Origin: Deltaproteobacteria bacterium
GTDB lineage: Bacteria; Desulfobacterota; Syntrophia; Syntrophales; UBA5619
Assembly: GCA_021372695.1 (NCBI GenBank)
Contig: JAJFTY010000208.1
Location: forward strand, 1 to 31,826
Direction of reading: 5' to 3'
Length of the DNA: 31,826 bases
The notes under the pieces were generated by a model. That model did no database searches and was not told the origin of the DNA. It saw only the letters and a program-made list of their open reading frames with translations. Shown here one piece after another: positions 16,093-23,641 of the stretch; position 1 is the stretch's first letter, and each line of letters starts with the position of its first letter. The translations under genes were made by a program, and so were the position numbers.

Positions 16093-18828
16093 ATGATCGG
16101 AATCACTTCCTTCGGCGCCTACATCCCCCGTCTCCGGCTCGACCGGATGGCGATCTTCCAGGCGATGGGCTGGTTCGCCCCGGCCATCGTCATGGTGGCC
16201 CAGGGGGAACGCTCCATGTGCAACCACGATGAGGACGCGCTCACCATGGCGGTTGCCGCCGCGCGGGACTGCCTCATCGGGAAGGAGAAGAAAGCGATCG
16301 ACGGCGGCTACCTCTGCTCGACGACGCTCCCCTTCGCCGACCGCCAGAACGCGGGCATCCTGAAGACGGCCCTGAACCTCCGGGACGACATGATCACCGC
16401 GGACTTCACCGCATCGCTCCGCGCCGGCACCACCGGGCTTCTGACCGCCCTCGAGGTGGTGCAGGGGGGAAGCCGGAAGAGCATCCTGGTCACCGCCGCG
16501 GACAAACGGGAGACGAAGCCCGCCTACTTCTACGAGATGTGGTTCGGCGACGGCGCGGCCGCCCTTCTCGTGGGCGACCAGGACGTGGTCGCCGAGTTCA
16601 AGGGGGCCTACACGGTCTCCTACGACTTCGTCGACCATTACCGCGGCGCCGGCCGGAACTACGACTACATGTGGGAGGAGCGGTGGCTCCGCGAGGAGGG
16701 CTACTCGAAATTCATCCCCGAGGCGGTCTCCGGCCTGTTCAAGAAGATCGGCATTACCATGAACGACGTGCAGAAGGTGGTCTTCCCCTGCCTCTTCAAG
16801 GCGGAGCACAAGGCGATCGCCAAGAAGCTCGGCGCCACGCCGGAGAAGGTGATCGACACCATGCACGACGTGTGCGGGGAGACCGGGGCGGCCCATCCGC
16901 TTCTGATGCTCGTCGCGGCCATGGAGCAGTCGAAGCCGGGCGACGGCATCCTGCTCGCCGGGTTCGGCCAGGGGTGCGATGCGCTTTATTTCAAGGTAAC
17001 CGAGGCGATCACGAAGCTCGCCCCGCGCATGGGGTTCAAGGGCTCGCTCGAAAACAAGAAGACCATCGACAACTACATGAAGTTCCTGAAATTCCGCGAC
17101 CTGATCCACCCGGAGATGGGGATCCGGGCCGAGGCCCCGGTCCAGACGGCGATGACGACCCTCTGGCGGAGGCGCAAGATGCTCACGGGCCTCGTCGGCG
17201 GGAAGTGCCGGGACTGCGGCACGGCCCAGTTCCCGCTCATGGACGTCTGCGTGAACCCGAAGTGCAACCACGTGGGCACCCAGGAGGACTTCGAGTTCGC
17301 CGATCAGCCCGCCCGGATCAAGACCTTCACGGGCGACCTGCTGGCCGTTTCGGTCGATCCGCCCGCGATCTACGGGATGGTCCAGTTCGACGGGGGCGGC
17401 CGGTTCATGGCGGACTTCACCGACTGCGAGCTTAAGGACTGCAAGGTGGGGCTTCCGGTGAAGATGGTCTTCCGCAAAAGGCTCTTTGACAACGAGCGCG
17501 GCTTTTCCGGCTACTTCTGGAAGGCGGTCCCCCAGCCCGGCGGCGCTGAGGCGCTTCCCGAGATCCGGTTCGACGGCCGCGTGGCGATCGTCACGGGCGC
17601 CGGGGCCGGCCTCGGCCGGACCTACGCAATGGAGCTCGCCCGGCGGGGCGCCAAGGTCGTCATCAACGACTTCGGCGGCGCCCGCGACGGCGCCGGCACC
17701 GGTTCCAGCAGCCCGGCCGACAAGGTCGTGTCCGAGATCAAGGCCGCGGGCGGCGAAGCGGTCGCGAACTATGACAACGTCGCCACGCCCGAAGGGGGCG
17801 AGGGGATCGTGAAGACGGCGGTCGACGCCTTTGGCAAGGTGGACATCCTGATCAACAACGCGGGCATCCTCCGCGACAAGAGTTTCCTCAAGATGGACCC
17901 GGAGAACTGGAACGCGGTCCTCGCCGTCCACCTGAATGGCGCCTACAACGTCTCCCGGCCGGCCTTCGCCGTGATGCGGGAGAAGGGCTACGGCCGGATC
18001 GTGATGACCACCTCCGCGGCCGGCCTCTACGGGAACTTCGGCCAGACCAACTACAGCTCGGCGAAGCTGGGGCTCGTGGGCTTCATGAACACGCTGAAAC
18101 TTGAAGGCGCCAAGTACAACATCAAGGTGAACACGATCGCTCCGGTCGCCGCCTCGCGCCTCACCGAGGACGTCATGCCGCCCGATATGTTCGAACGGAT
18201 GCAGCCCGACTTCGTCGCCGGGATCGTCTGCTACCTCTGCTCCGAGAACTGCGCGGAGAGCGGCGACGTCTTCAACGCGGCGGCCGGCTTCTACAGCCGC
18301 GCGGCGATCATGACCGGGCCGGGCGAGGTGCTGAGCGACGGGAAGACGATCCCGACGCCCGAAGAGATCCGCGACCACTGGGATAGGATCAACAGCCTCG
18401 AAGGGGCGAGGGAGATCGGCGACGCGAACACCGCGATCATGTCTTTCATGACCCCGCCCGCCCCGAAGGCGGAGGCGGCTGCGGCGGCCGGCGGCGGAGG
18501 CGCGGCCGACGTGAAAGGGATCTTCGCGAAGATGCCGGCCGCCTTCCAGCCGGACAAGGCGGCGGGAAAGGATGTCGTCTTCCAGTTCTCCATCTCCGGC
18601 CCCGGCGGCGGCGACTGGGTCGTCGTGATCAAGGACGGGACCTGCAAAATCGATGCGGGCAAGACCGAGAAGCCGACGACCACGATCAAGATGTCCGACG
18701 CCGATTTCGTGGCGCTCATCGCCGGCAAGCTGGACGGGATGCAGGCCTACACCTCGGGAAAGCTCAAGGTGGAGGGGGACATCATGAAGTCCCAGCTCAT
18801 CGGCAGGCTCTTTAAATTCGGAAAGTAG
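16093..18828 (+). CDS. Four-domain fusion: HMG-CoA-synthase-like, zinc-ribbon OB-fold (DUF35), SDR, SCP2
   Basis: This 911-residue protein has four modules. Residues 1-345 follow the HMG-CoA-synthase branch of the thiolase fold (GITSFGAYIPRLRL, GDGAAALLVG, FGQGCDAL). However, the segment that should hold the nucleophilic Cys reads SLRAGTTG, with Leu109 in its place, so normal condensation is unlikely. Residues 355-480 are a DUF35-type zinc ribbon (C372, C375, C386, C391) plus OB-fold, a known acyl-CoA-binding partner of thiolases such as BbsA/BbsB. Residues 492-745 are an SDR (TGAGAGLG 501-508, S641, Y654, K658) nearly identical in pattern to that of the preceding gene. Residues 803-911 are an SCP2 domain after an Ala/Gly linker. 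AGGAGGG precedes the ATG. It may serve as a scaffold-like dehydrogenase/thiolase partner or a retro-aldolase; this is inference. Confidence 0.88.
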   Translation: MIGITSFGAYIPRLRLDRMAIFQAMGWFAPAIVMVAQGERSMCNHDEDALTMAVAAARDCLIGKEKKAIDGGYLCSTTLPFADRQNAGILKTALNLRDDMITADFTASLRAGTTGLLTALEVVQGGSRKSILVTAADKRETKPAYFYEMWFGDGAAALLVGDQDVVAEFKGAYTVSYDFVDHYRGAGRNYDYMWEERWLREEGYSKFIPEAVSGLFKKIGITMNDVQKVVFPCLFKAEHKAIAKKLGATPEKVIDTMHDVCGETGAAHPLLMLVAAMEQSKPGDGILLAGFGQGCDALYFKVTEAITKLAPRMGFKGSLENKKTIDNYMKFLKFRDLIHPEMGIRAEAPVQTAMTTLWRRRKMLTGLVGGKCRDCGTAQFPLMDVCVNPKCNHVGTQEDFEFADQPARIKTFTGDLLAVSVDPPAIYGMVQFDGGGRFMADFTDCELKDCKVGLPVKMVFRKRLFDNERGFSGYFWKAVPQPGGAEALPEIRFDGRVAIVTGAGAGLGRTYAMELARRGAKVVINDFGGARDGAGTGSSSPADKVVSEIKAAGGEAVANYDNVATPEGGEGIVKTAVDAFGKVDILINNAGILRDKSFLKMDPENWNAVLAVHLNGAYNVSRPAFAVMREKGYGRIVMTTSAAGLYGNFGQTNYSSAKLGLVGFMNTLKLEGAKYNIKVNTIAPVAASRLTEDVMPPDMFERMQPDFVAGIVCYLCSENCAESGDVFNAAAGFYSRAAIMTGPGEVLSDGKTIPTPEEIRDHWDRINSLEGAREIGDANTAIMSFMTPPAPKAEAAAAAGGGGAADVKGIFAKMPAAFQPDKAAGKDVVFQFSISGPGGGDWVVVIKDGTCKIDAGKTEKPTTTIKMSDADFVALIAGKLDGMQAYTSGKLKVEGDIMKSQLIGRLFKFGK

Positions 18829-18860
18829 GGAGTGGGGAGAAGGGAAATCGTGATCCCTTC

Positions 18861-18996
18861 GCGCGCTGGATATTTCCCGACCCTGTAACTGCTCGCTGCG
18901 CTGCCGGGAAAGAACTCGCGCTTCGCGCTCAGACAGCTTTCCCGGCGGGCGCTCCGCTGCGCGAACAGGGTACCCCGGAAAATCTCCAATGCGCGC
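18861..18996. repeat. Long imperfect palindrome, copy 2 (136 bp)
   Basis: It begins GCGCGCTGGATATTTCCCGA and ends CTCCAATGCGCGC. Arms such as GACCCTGT with ACAGGGTA and CTGCCGGGAAAG with CTTTCCCGGC fold around a GCGCTTCGCGC core. It aligns with copy 1 over its full length, with scattered differences. The rest of the 18829-19195 gap holds no gene that I can support; its last 20 bases carry the thiolase ribosome site. Confidence 0.82.
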
Positions 18997-19195
18997 TTTC
19001 AGGGATCAAGGATTTCCCTGTGGAGGTGAGTGGATAGGGAAACGGGACGGATTCAAAAGCTGTCCCCAGAATCTGGATAAGGATGGATAGATGAGATGAT
19101 TTTTCTGCCCGGCCGGCCGCGTCCCGGTTAAGGAGGGGGGACATGGCCGGGCCGGCGCGGGGAATTTACCCTGACGGATCAAGGAGGGACGAATC

Positions 19196-20404
19196 ATGGC
19201 TTCTGGAATCAGGGACAAGGTGGCGATTCTCGGAATGGGTTGCAGCCGCTTCGGGGAGCGGTGGGACATGGGGGCCGAAGAGCTTATGGTCGAGGCCTTC
19301 CAGGAGTGCCTTGCCGACGCGGGCGTCGAGAAGGACCGGATCGAGGCCGCCTGGTACGGCCACTGCATCGAGGAGATCGGCCTCGGCAAATCGGCCACGC
19401 CCTGCGGGGTGGCCCTGCGCTTGCCGCACATCCCGATCACGCGGACGGAGAATTACTGCGCCACCGGCACCGAGGCTTTCCGGGGGGCGGTCTACGGCGT
19501 CGCCTCGGGCGCCTACGATATTGCGCTCGCGATCGGCGTGGAGAAGCTGAAGGATACGGGCTACGGCGGGCTGCCGAACATCGGCTCCGGCTTCGGCTCG
19601 CTCGCCTGGCAGTGGTTCCCCGACGCCTCAGCCCCGGGCCTCTTCGCCCAGCTTGCGTCGGCCTATGCAGCCAAGTTCAAGGTCAAGGACGCAGACCTGA
19701 AAAAGGCGATCGCCCACGTCTCGATGAAGAGCCACGCAAACGGCGCCTTGAACCCCAAGGCCCACCTGCGGAAGGCCGTGTCGATGGACCAGATCCTGGC
19801 CGCCCCGATCATCGCCCATCCGCTCGGGCTCTTCGACTGCTGCGGGGTCTCCGACGGTTCGGCCTGCGCCATCGTGACCACGCCGGAAATCGCCCGGTCC
19901 ATGGGAAAGAAGGATCTCGTCTCGGTGAAGGCGATCCAGCTTGCGGTGTCGAGCGGCTATGAGGGGGGGTTCAACGAGTGGGACGGCGAGCACTTCTACA
20001 CCACGAGCAAGTGCAGCACCAAGGCCTACGCCGAGGCAGGAATTCAGAACCCGCGCGAGGAGATCAGCATGATGGAGCTCCACGACTGCTTCTCGATCAC
20101 GGAGCTCGTCACCTACGAGGATCTCCACATCTCCGAGCGGGGCCACGCCTGGAAGGATGCGCTCGACGGCTTCTACGACCGGGACGGCAAGGTGCCGGCC
20201 CAGGTCGACGGCGGCCTCAAGTGCTTCGGCCACCCGATCGGCGCCTCGGGCCTCCGGATGATCTACGAGATGTACCTCCAGCTTCTGGGCAGGGCCGGCG
20301 CACGGCAGCTGAAGAACCCGCGCTACGGGCTCACGCACAACCTGGGCGGCTTCCCGCACCAGAACGTCTGCGCGATCTCGATCGTGGGGCGGTACGAGAA
20401 CTAG
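19196..20404 (+). CDS. SCP-x-like thiolase (acetyl-CoA or propionyl-CoA acyltransferase)
   Basis: This 402-residue thiolase is of the lipid-transfer (SCP-x) type. The nucleophile is Cys88 in ENYCATGTEA, and further active-site motifs are ELHDCFS (H296) and GGLKCFGHPIGASG (H346). The C-terminal HNLGGFPHQNVCAISIVG closes the domain. It would cleave 3-oxoacyl-CoA with CoA, releasing acetyl-CoA or propionyl-CoA. Thiolases of this branch often need a DUF35 partner (as in benzylsuccinate BbsAB); the only DUF35 domain here is fused in the 911-residue protein just upstream, so the two may form a complex. AAGGAGGG lies before the ATG. An in-frame-free upstream ATG at 19143 was not used. It follows the second long palindrome. 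Confidence 0.9.
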   Translation: MASGIRDKVAILGMGCSRFGERWDMGAEELMVEAFQECLADAGVEKDRIEAAWYGHCIEEIGLGKSATPCGVALRLPHIPITRTENYCATGTEAFRGAVYGVASGAYDIALAIGVEKLKDTGYGGLPNIGSGFGSLAWQWFPDASAPGLFAQLASAYAAKFKVKDADLKKAIAHVSMKSHANGALNPKAHLRKAVSMDQILAAPIIAHPLGLFDCCGVSDGSACAIVTTPEIARSMGKKDLVSVKAIQLAVSSGYEGGFNEWDGEHFYTTSKCSTKAYAEAGIQNPREEISMMELHDCFSITELVTYEDLHISERGHAWKDALDGFYDRDGKVPAQVDGGLKCFGHPIGASGLRMIYEMYLQLLGRAGARQLKNPRYGLTHNLGGFPHQNVCAISIVGRYEN

Positions 20405-20437
20405 CAGCCGTCTCCATTGCCCCTGCGTGGTTTCTCC

Positions 20438-20456
20438 CTCTCCCTCGACGGGAGAG
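20438..20456 (+). other. Stable hairpin after the thiolase gene
   Basis: CTCTCCC (20438-20444) pairs exactly with GGGAGAG (20450-20456) around TCGAC, 34 bases after the thiolase stop. There is no T run, so it may be an mRNA end-stabilising structure or part of a dispersed repeat (followed by GTCGGGGTGAGGGTG) rather than an intrinsic terminator. Confidence 0.45.
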
Positions 20457-20509
20457 CGTCGGGGTGAGGGTGACGGGAGGGTAAAAGAACAGAGTAAAGG
20501 ACAAGGGGG

Positions 20510-20688
20510 ACAGCGCCCCTGTCGGTTTAAAACCGATCTTTTCCATCCATAGCGTATTCAGCCGGGCAAAGGGCCCCGTCTCTCAAGCCTGTCGGGGATC
20601 GGGGGCCGGCAATCGGCTGTCATGGCGGGTCCGGCAGGCGCTCGATATCCGGCCCGCCGCGGCATTGTCCGGCAGACAGGGGCGCTGT
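20510..20688. repeat. 179-bp segment bounded by 14-bp inverted repeats
   Basis: ACAGCGCCCCTGTC (20510-20523) reappears as its exact reverse complement at 20675-20688. Inside is a small palindrome around TTTAAAA (CGGTTT / AAACCG) and no open frame that I can support. The structure fits a small non-autonomous mobile element or a repeat remnant. It fills much of the gene-free stretch 20405-20933, together with the hairpin at 20438 and the dispersed repeat at 20728. Confidence 0.45.
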
Positions 20689-20727
20689 TTCTTTACTTAT
20701 TACGGCGGCAATCAAAAATAGATAGAA

Positions 20728-20828
20728 CGTCATGCCGGACCCCGTATCAGGTACGGGGTGTCCGAGGCAGGCTCTGATCCGGCATCCAGTCGAATTAATC
20801 CTGGATTCCGGCTTTCGCCGGAATGACG
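20728..20828. repeat. Dispersed inverted repeat, copy 2
   Basis: It starts CGTCATGCCGGACCCCG and ends GGCTTTCGCCGGAATGACG, whose ends are near reverse complements. The minus strand again gives the false peptide VIPAKAGIQ. It lies between the thiolase gene and the acyl-CoA dehydrogenase gene, with about 100 bases to the latter. Confidence 0.8.
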
Positions 20829-20933
20829 ATTTTGAGGCGTATTATTGACGGAGTAATATCATCGCCGCTCCGGTGCGGGAGCAGCCGCGATGACGGGGCG
20901 GTGAACCTTTCACGGCAGACCAAGGAGAAGACC

Positions 20934-22076
20934 ATGGAGATACTGAAATATACCGAAGAACACCGGATGTTCCGGGATGCGCTCCGCCGCTTCCTCGCCC
21001 GGGAAATCGTCCCCCACATCGAGGAGTGGGAAGAGGCCGGGATCGTCCCCCGCGAGGCCTGGAAGAAGATGGGCGAGCAGGGCTTCCTCTGCATGAGCGT
21101 TCCGGAGGCGTACGGCGGCCTGGGGGCCGACTTCCTCTACTCGGTCATCGTCACCGAGGAGATGATCAAGACGAACTCTTCGGGCCTTGCCGCCGCGCTC
21201 CACAGCGACATCATCGTCCCGTACATCACCGCCTTCGCGACCGAGGAGCAGAAGCACAAGTACCTGCCCGGCTGCATCTCCGGCGACATCATCACGGCGA
21301 TCGCCATGACGGAGCCGAACGCCGGGAGCGACCTCGCCGGCATGAAGACGACGGCGGTCGAGCAGGGTGACGAAATCGTGATCAACGGCCAGAAGACCTT
21401 CATCAGCAACGGGATCAACTGCGACCTCCTGGTGCTGGCCGCCCGCGACCCGGCAGCGGAGAATCCGCATGCCGCGGTCGACCTCTTCCTGGTCGAGGCG
21501 GGCACCCCCGGCTTCGAGAAGGGGAAGCAGATCAAGAAGATCGGCTGGCACAGCCAGGACACGGCGGAGCTCTACTTCACCGACTGCCGGATCCCGAAGG
21601 CGAACCGCATGGGCGACAAGGGGTCGGGCTTCCTGAAGCTCATGATAAAGCTCGCGCAGGAGCGGCTCGTCTGCGCGATCGGCGCCGTGGCCGCGGCCGA
21701 ATACATGCTGGAGATCACGATCCAGTACTGCAAGGAGCGGACCGCCTTCGGACGGCCGATCAGCAAATTCCAGAACACCCAGTTCGAGATCGTCGAGATG
21801 GCCACCGAGGTGCGGCTCGGCCGGACCTTCGTGGACAAGCTGATCGCGGACCACATGGAGGGGCAGAACATCGTCGTCGACGTGTCGATGGCCAAGTACT
21901 GGACCACCGACATGGCCTCCCGCGTGGCCGACCGCTGCATGCAGCTCTTCGGCGGCTACGGCTACTGCGAGGAGTATCCGATCGCCCGGGCCTGGCGCGA
22001 CATCCGGGTGACCCGGATCTTCGCCGGCACCAACGAGATCATGAAGACCATCGCCGCCCGGTTCATGGGGCTGTAG
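20934..22076 (+). CDS. Acyl-CoA dehydrogenase, base in the isovaleryl/long-chain position
   Basis: This 380-residue flavoenzyme has the standard family length. FAD and substrate motifs are present: AIAMTEPNAGSDLAGMKTTA (about 123-141), TFISNGINCDLLVLAA, and the C-terminal QLFGGYGYCEEYPIARAWRD. The usual catalytic Glu near the C-terminus (Y-E-G-T in medium-chain enzymes) is replaced (F-A-G-T-N-E). Glu243 in AQERL instead lies where isovaleryl-CoA and long-chain dehydrogenases keep their base. This favours branched or long substrates. It would make the first 2,3-double bond for the hydratase and dehydrogenase of the fusion proteins. The frame is open for 37 codons upstream, but AAGGAG precedes the ATG at 20934. 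No electron transfer flavoprotein genes are in the window. Confidence 0.94.
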   Translation: MEILKYTEEHRMFRDALRRFLAREIVPHIEEWEEAGIVPREAWKKMGEQGFLCMSVPEAYGGLGADFLYSVIVTEEMIKTNSSGLAAALHSDIIVPYITAFATEEQKHKYLPGCISGDIITAIAMTEPNAGSDLAGMKTTAVEQGDEIVINGQKTFISNGINCDLLVLAARDPAAENPHAAVDLFLVEAGTPGFEKGKQIKKIGWHSQDTAELYFTDCRIPKANRMGDKGSGFLKLMIKLAQERLVCAIGAVAAAEYMLEITIQYCKERTAFGRPISKFQNTQFEIVEMATEVRLGRTFVDKLIADHMEGQNIVVDVSMAKYWTTDMASRVADRCMQLFGGYGYCEEYPIARAWRDIRVTRIFAGTNEIMKTIAARFMGL

Positions 22077-22168
22077 GGACCGGATGAGCGCTCTTTTCAA
22101 GAAATAGATCCGGTCGCCTGAACGCCACTGCGGCAATCGGCTTTGGGTGCGTTCGGGGGCGTCCCGGC

Positions 22169-22197
22169 TTGACAAGGTGCGGCAGAAGTGCTACACC
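22169..22197 (+). promoter_or_regulatory. Possible promoter of the toxin-antitoxin pair
   Basis: TTGACA (22169-22174) is followed after 17 bases by TACACC (22192-22197). Transcription would start near 22204, about 16 bases before the antitoxin ATG, giving a short leader as is common for autoregulated toxin-antitoxin operons. Confidence 0.5.
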
Positions 22198-22219
22198 GAC
22201 TCCAAAAGGAGAAGGAGTC

Positions 22220-22447
22220 ATGCCTGCCAAGAATCCGAGAGTGAACGTTGTGGTCGAGCCGCCGCTTTTCAGCGCCATGCGCGAGATCGCCGCCAGAGAG
22301 GGGGTCTCGATGTCCACCCTGGCGCGCGACCTCATCCGGGAGGCCATCGAATTGCGGGAAGACGTTGCCCTTGCGGACGTTGCCGAAACGCGGATGAGGA
22401 CATTCGATCGGAAAACGGCGCTTTCCCACGAAGATGTGTGGAAATGA
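22220..22447 (+). CDS. Ribbon-helix-helix antitoxin
   Basis: This 75-residue protein has the layout of a CopG/RHH antitoxin. A short strand (NPRVNVVVEPPLFSAMREIA) is followed by helix EGVSMSTLARDLIREAIELR, which forms the dimeric DNA-binding part, and an acidic or mixed tail ends in KTALSHEDVWK that could wrap the toxin. The start at 22220 has AGGAGAAGGAG just upstream; the open frame extends 17 codons further back into the promoter. The toxin gene begins 4 bases after its stop. It would neutralise the RelE/ParE-like toxin and repress the pair's promoter. Confidence 0.82.
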   Translation: MPAKNPRVNVVVEPPLFSAMREIAAREGVSMSTLARDLIREAIELREDVALADVAETRMRTFDRKTALSHEDVWK

Positions 22448-22450
22448 GCC

Positions 22451-22729
22451 ATGCATTTTGCGCTGCGCTACCATCCGGCTGTCCGTGATGAGGATTTGCC
22501 GCTGATCGACAAAAAGACAAGGGTCAGGATCCGCAAGGCCATCGAAGAACGTTTGCAGACTGCGCCCCACGAGTATGGCGCGCCTCTGCGAAAATCCCTG
22601 AAGGGATACTGGAAACTCAGGGTGGGCGACTATCGGATCGTGTTCAAAGTGATCGAAGCGGAGGTGTGGATTCTCGCTATCCGGCATCGGAAGTCGGTTT
22701 ACGAAGATCTCGGCACAAGGGTTCAATAG
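22451..22729 (+). CDS. RelE/ParE-family toxin
   Basis: This 92-residue protein has a typical RelE/ParE fold sequence: FALRYHPAVRDEDLPLI at the N-terminus, a helix with KKTRVRIRKAIEERL, then the core PLRKSLKGYWKLRVGDYRIVFKV and WILAIRHRKSVYEDL. The K-L-R-V-G-D-Y-R-I stretch matches the family, where Arg and Lys residues handle ribosome-bound mRNA in RelE types. ParE types act on gyrase instead; the sequence alone does not separate them. It follows the antitoxin by 3 bases, so the two are translated together. Confidence 0.88.
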   Translation: MHFALRYHPAVRDEDLPLIDKKTRVRIRKAIEERLQTAPHEYGAPLRKSLKGYWKLRVGDYRIVFKVIEAEVWILAIRHRKSVYEDLGTRVQ

Positions 22730-22802
22730 CTGGACATCCTTCAACGGATCTTCCCCAGGACTCACGCACCGGGGTCTCGTTCGCAACCGGAGGACGAGGA
22801 TC

Positions 22803-22835
22803 TTTTCAATCGGCGTGCAACGTTCCGATTGAAAA
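22803..22835. other. Perfect 11-bp inverted repeat after the toxin gene
   Basis: TTTTCAATCGG (22803-22813) and CCGATTGAAAA (22825-22835) are exact reverse complements around 11 bases. It lies 74 bases after the toxin stop and 106 bases before the PilZ gene. No T run follows beyond the stem, so an operator or a weak bidirectional terminator is possible. Confidence 0.45.
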
Positions 22836-22940
22836 TCCTGAACGAATGGCGTACGTTCCATCAACGGGCCGGATGAGACATCTCCTTTCATCCCGGATTC
22901 GTCAGTGCCGCCATTTCGCATATGCAAAGGAGACAGGGTC

Positions 22941-23324
22941 ATGCTGAAGAACGTCCGGAAGTATGAACGCGTCCCGGCCCCCAAAGGCACCTTCGTCCTC
23001 GTGTCGCCCGGCGCGGATAATGAGCGAAAGGTCCAACTCATCGACATCAGCCAGGGCGGCGCAGCCTTCATCTACCAGGGCTCCAAAGAGGACCTCGACG
23101 AATCGGGCATCCTCAAACTGCTCGTCAAGGATGCGGATCTCGAACCCGTGAGTTTCGAAACGGTCTCCGATCAGCCGGCCGCTTGTTCTCAGGATGAGCC
23201 CTTGCCCGCCCGCCGCCGCGGCGTGAAGTTCAAATGGATGGGAGTCCTGAAGGAAGAAGATCTGAAGGACTTCGTCAAGAACATCAGCAGCCAGGGGCTG
23301 GGCATTTTCGGTCGAAAATGCTAA
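22941..23324 (+). CDS. PilZ-like domain protein
   Basis: This 127-residue protein opens with RKYERVPAPKGTFVLV and continues with KVQLIDISQGGAAFIYQG. The D-I-S-x-G-G stretch is the second PilZ motif (D/N-x-S-x-x-G), and the RKYERVPA segment stands where the R-x-x-x-R cyclic-di-GMP motif should be, though its second Arg is not in the canonical place. A C-terminal strand-helix (RRRGVKFKWMG, then LKDFVKN) follows. PilZ proteins sense cyclic-di-GMP and affect motility or surface growth, but with the imperfect arginine motif nucleotide binding is uncertain. AAAGGAGACAGG precedes the ATG at 22941; the frame is open 12 codons before. A degraded partial copy follows. Confidence 0.68.
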   Translation: MLKNVRKYERVPAPKGTFVLVSPGADNERKVQLIDISQGGAAFIYQGSKEDLDESGILKLLVKDADLEPVSFETVSDQPAACSQDEPLPARRRGVKFKWMGVLKEEDLKDFVKNISSQGLGIFGRKC

Positions 23325-23604
23325 GACCCGTCGTTAATACAATAATTATATCGAATAGATAAGCCGTATCAGCGCGCCGATATTTTTCTGGAAAGGCTGG
23401 CTGCGGGACCGGAGCGGAAGGGTGGGAATCCATCCTCCCCGGACACCCGGGTGTGTACCTGAACGCGATGGTGGACTCCAAGGCTTCGTCAAGAACACCG
23501 GCTACCGCGAGTGGGATTTCGAAGACTAAAATGATTTCGCCCATCGTCAATATCTCAATTGCATCGTATAGATAAGTCTTCATCCAGCGTGCATATTATT
23601 TCGA
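23322..23604 (+). repeat. Diverged direct repeat downstream of the PilZ gene and its remnant
   Basis: The stretch 23322-23392 starts at the PilZ stop codon and contains TATCGAATAGATAAG. It resembles 23527-23604, which starts at another stop codon and contains ATCGTATAGATAAG. Both then have a CAGCG..G.ATATT stretch. The two copies, about 205 bases apart, look like an old tandem duplication that included a gene end. Confidence 0.5.
23426..23529 (+). pseudogene. Remnant of a duplicated PilZ-gene 3' end
   Basis: The bases AAGGCTTCGTCAAGAAC match AAGGACTTCGTCAAGAAC of the intact PilZ gene with one A missing, which shifts the frame. After the shift the reading is GFVKNTGYREWDFED and then a stop, parallel to DFVKNISSQGLGIFGRKC in the intact gene. 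Together with the direct repeat that follows each stop codon this suggests a decayed duplicate. The upstream part is too diverged to align with confidence. Confidence 0.35.
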
Positions 23605-23641
23605 GATAGCGGACAAACCAGGGCTTCGATATGGCAAGGAA

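Noticed and set aside
16093..17130. A working HMG-CoA synthase
   Set aside because: The nucleophilic Cys is not present (Leu109), so only a HMGCS-like fold is called.
16087..18378. Open frame of 763 codons on the minus strand opposite the 911-residue fusion gene
   Set aside because: It lies antisense to a gene with clear domain motifs; long antisense frames are expected from GC-rich third codon positions, and it shows no domain of its own.
19143..19550. Short plus-strand gene starting at an ATG after AAGGAGGGGGG
   Set aside because: It overlaps most of the thiolase start region in another frame and its peptide is Arg/Ser/Pro-rich without motifs; the spacing of the ribosome site to the ATG is also very short.
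20910..22175. Open frame of 421 codons antisense to the acyl-CoA dehydrogenase gene
   Set aside because: The sense strand encodes an unmistakable enzyme; the antisense peptide is low-complexity.
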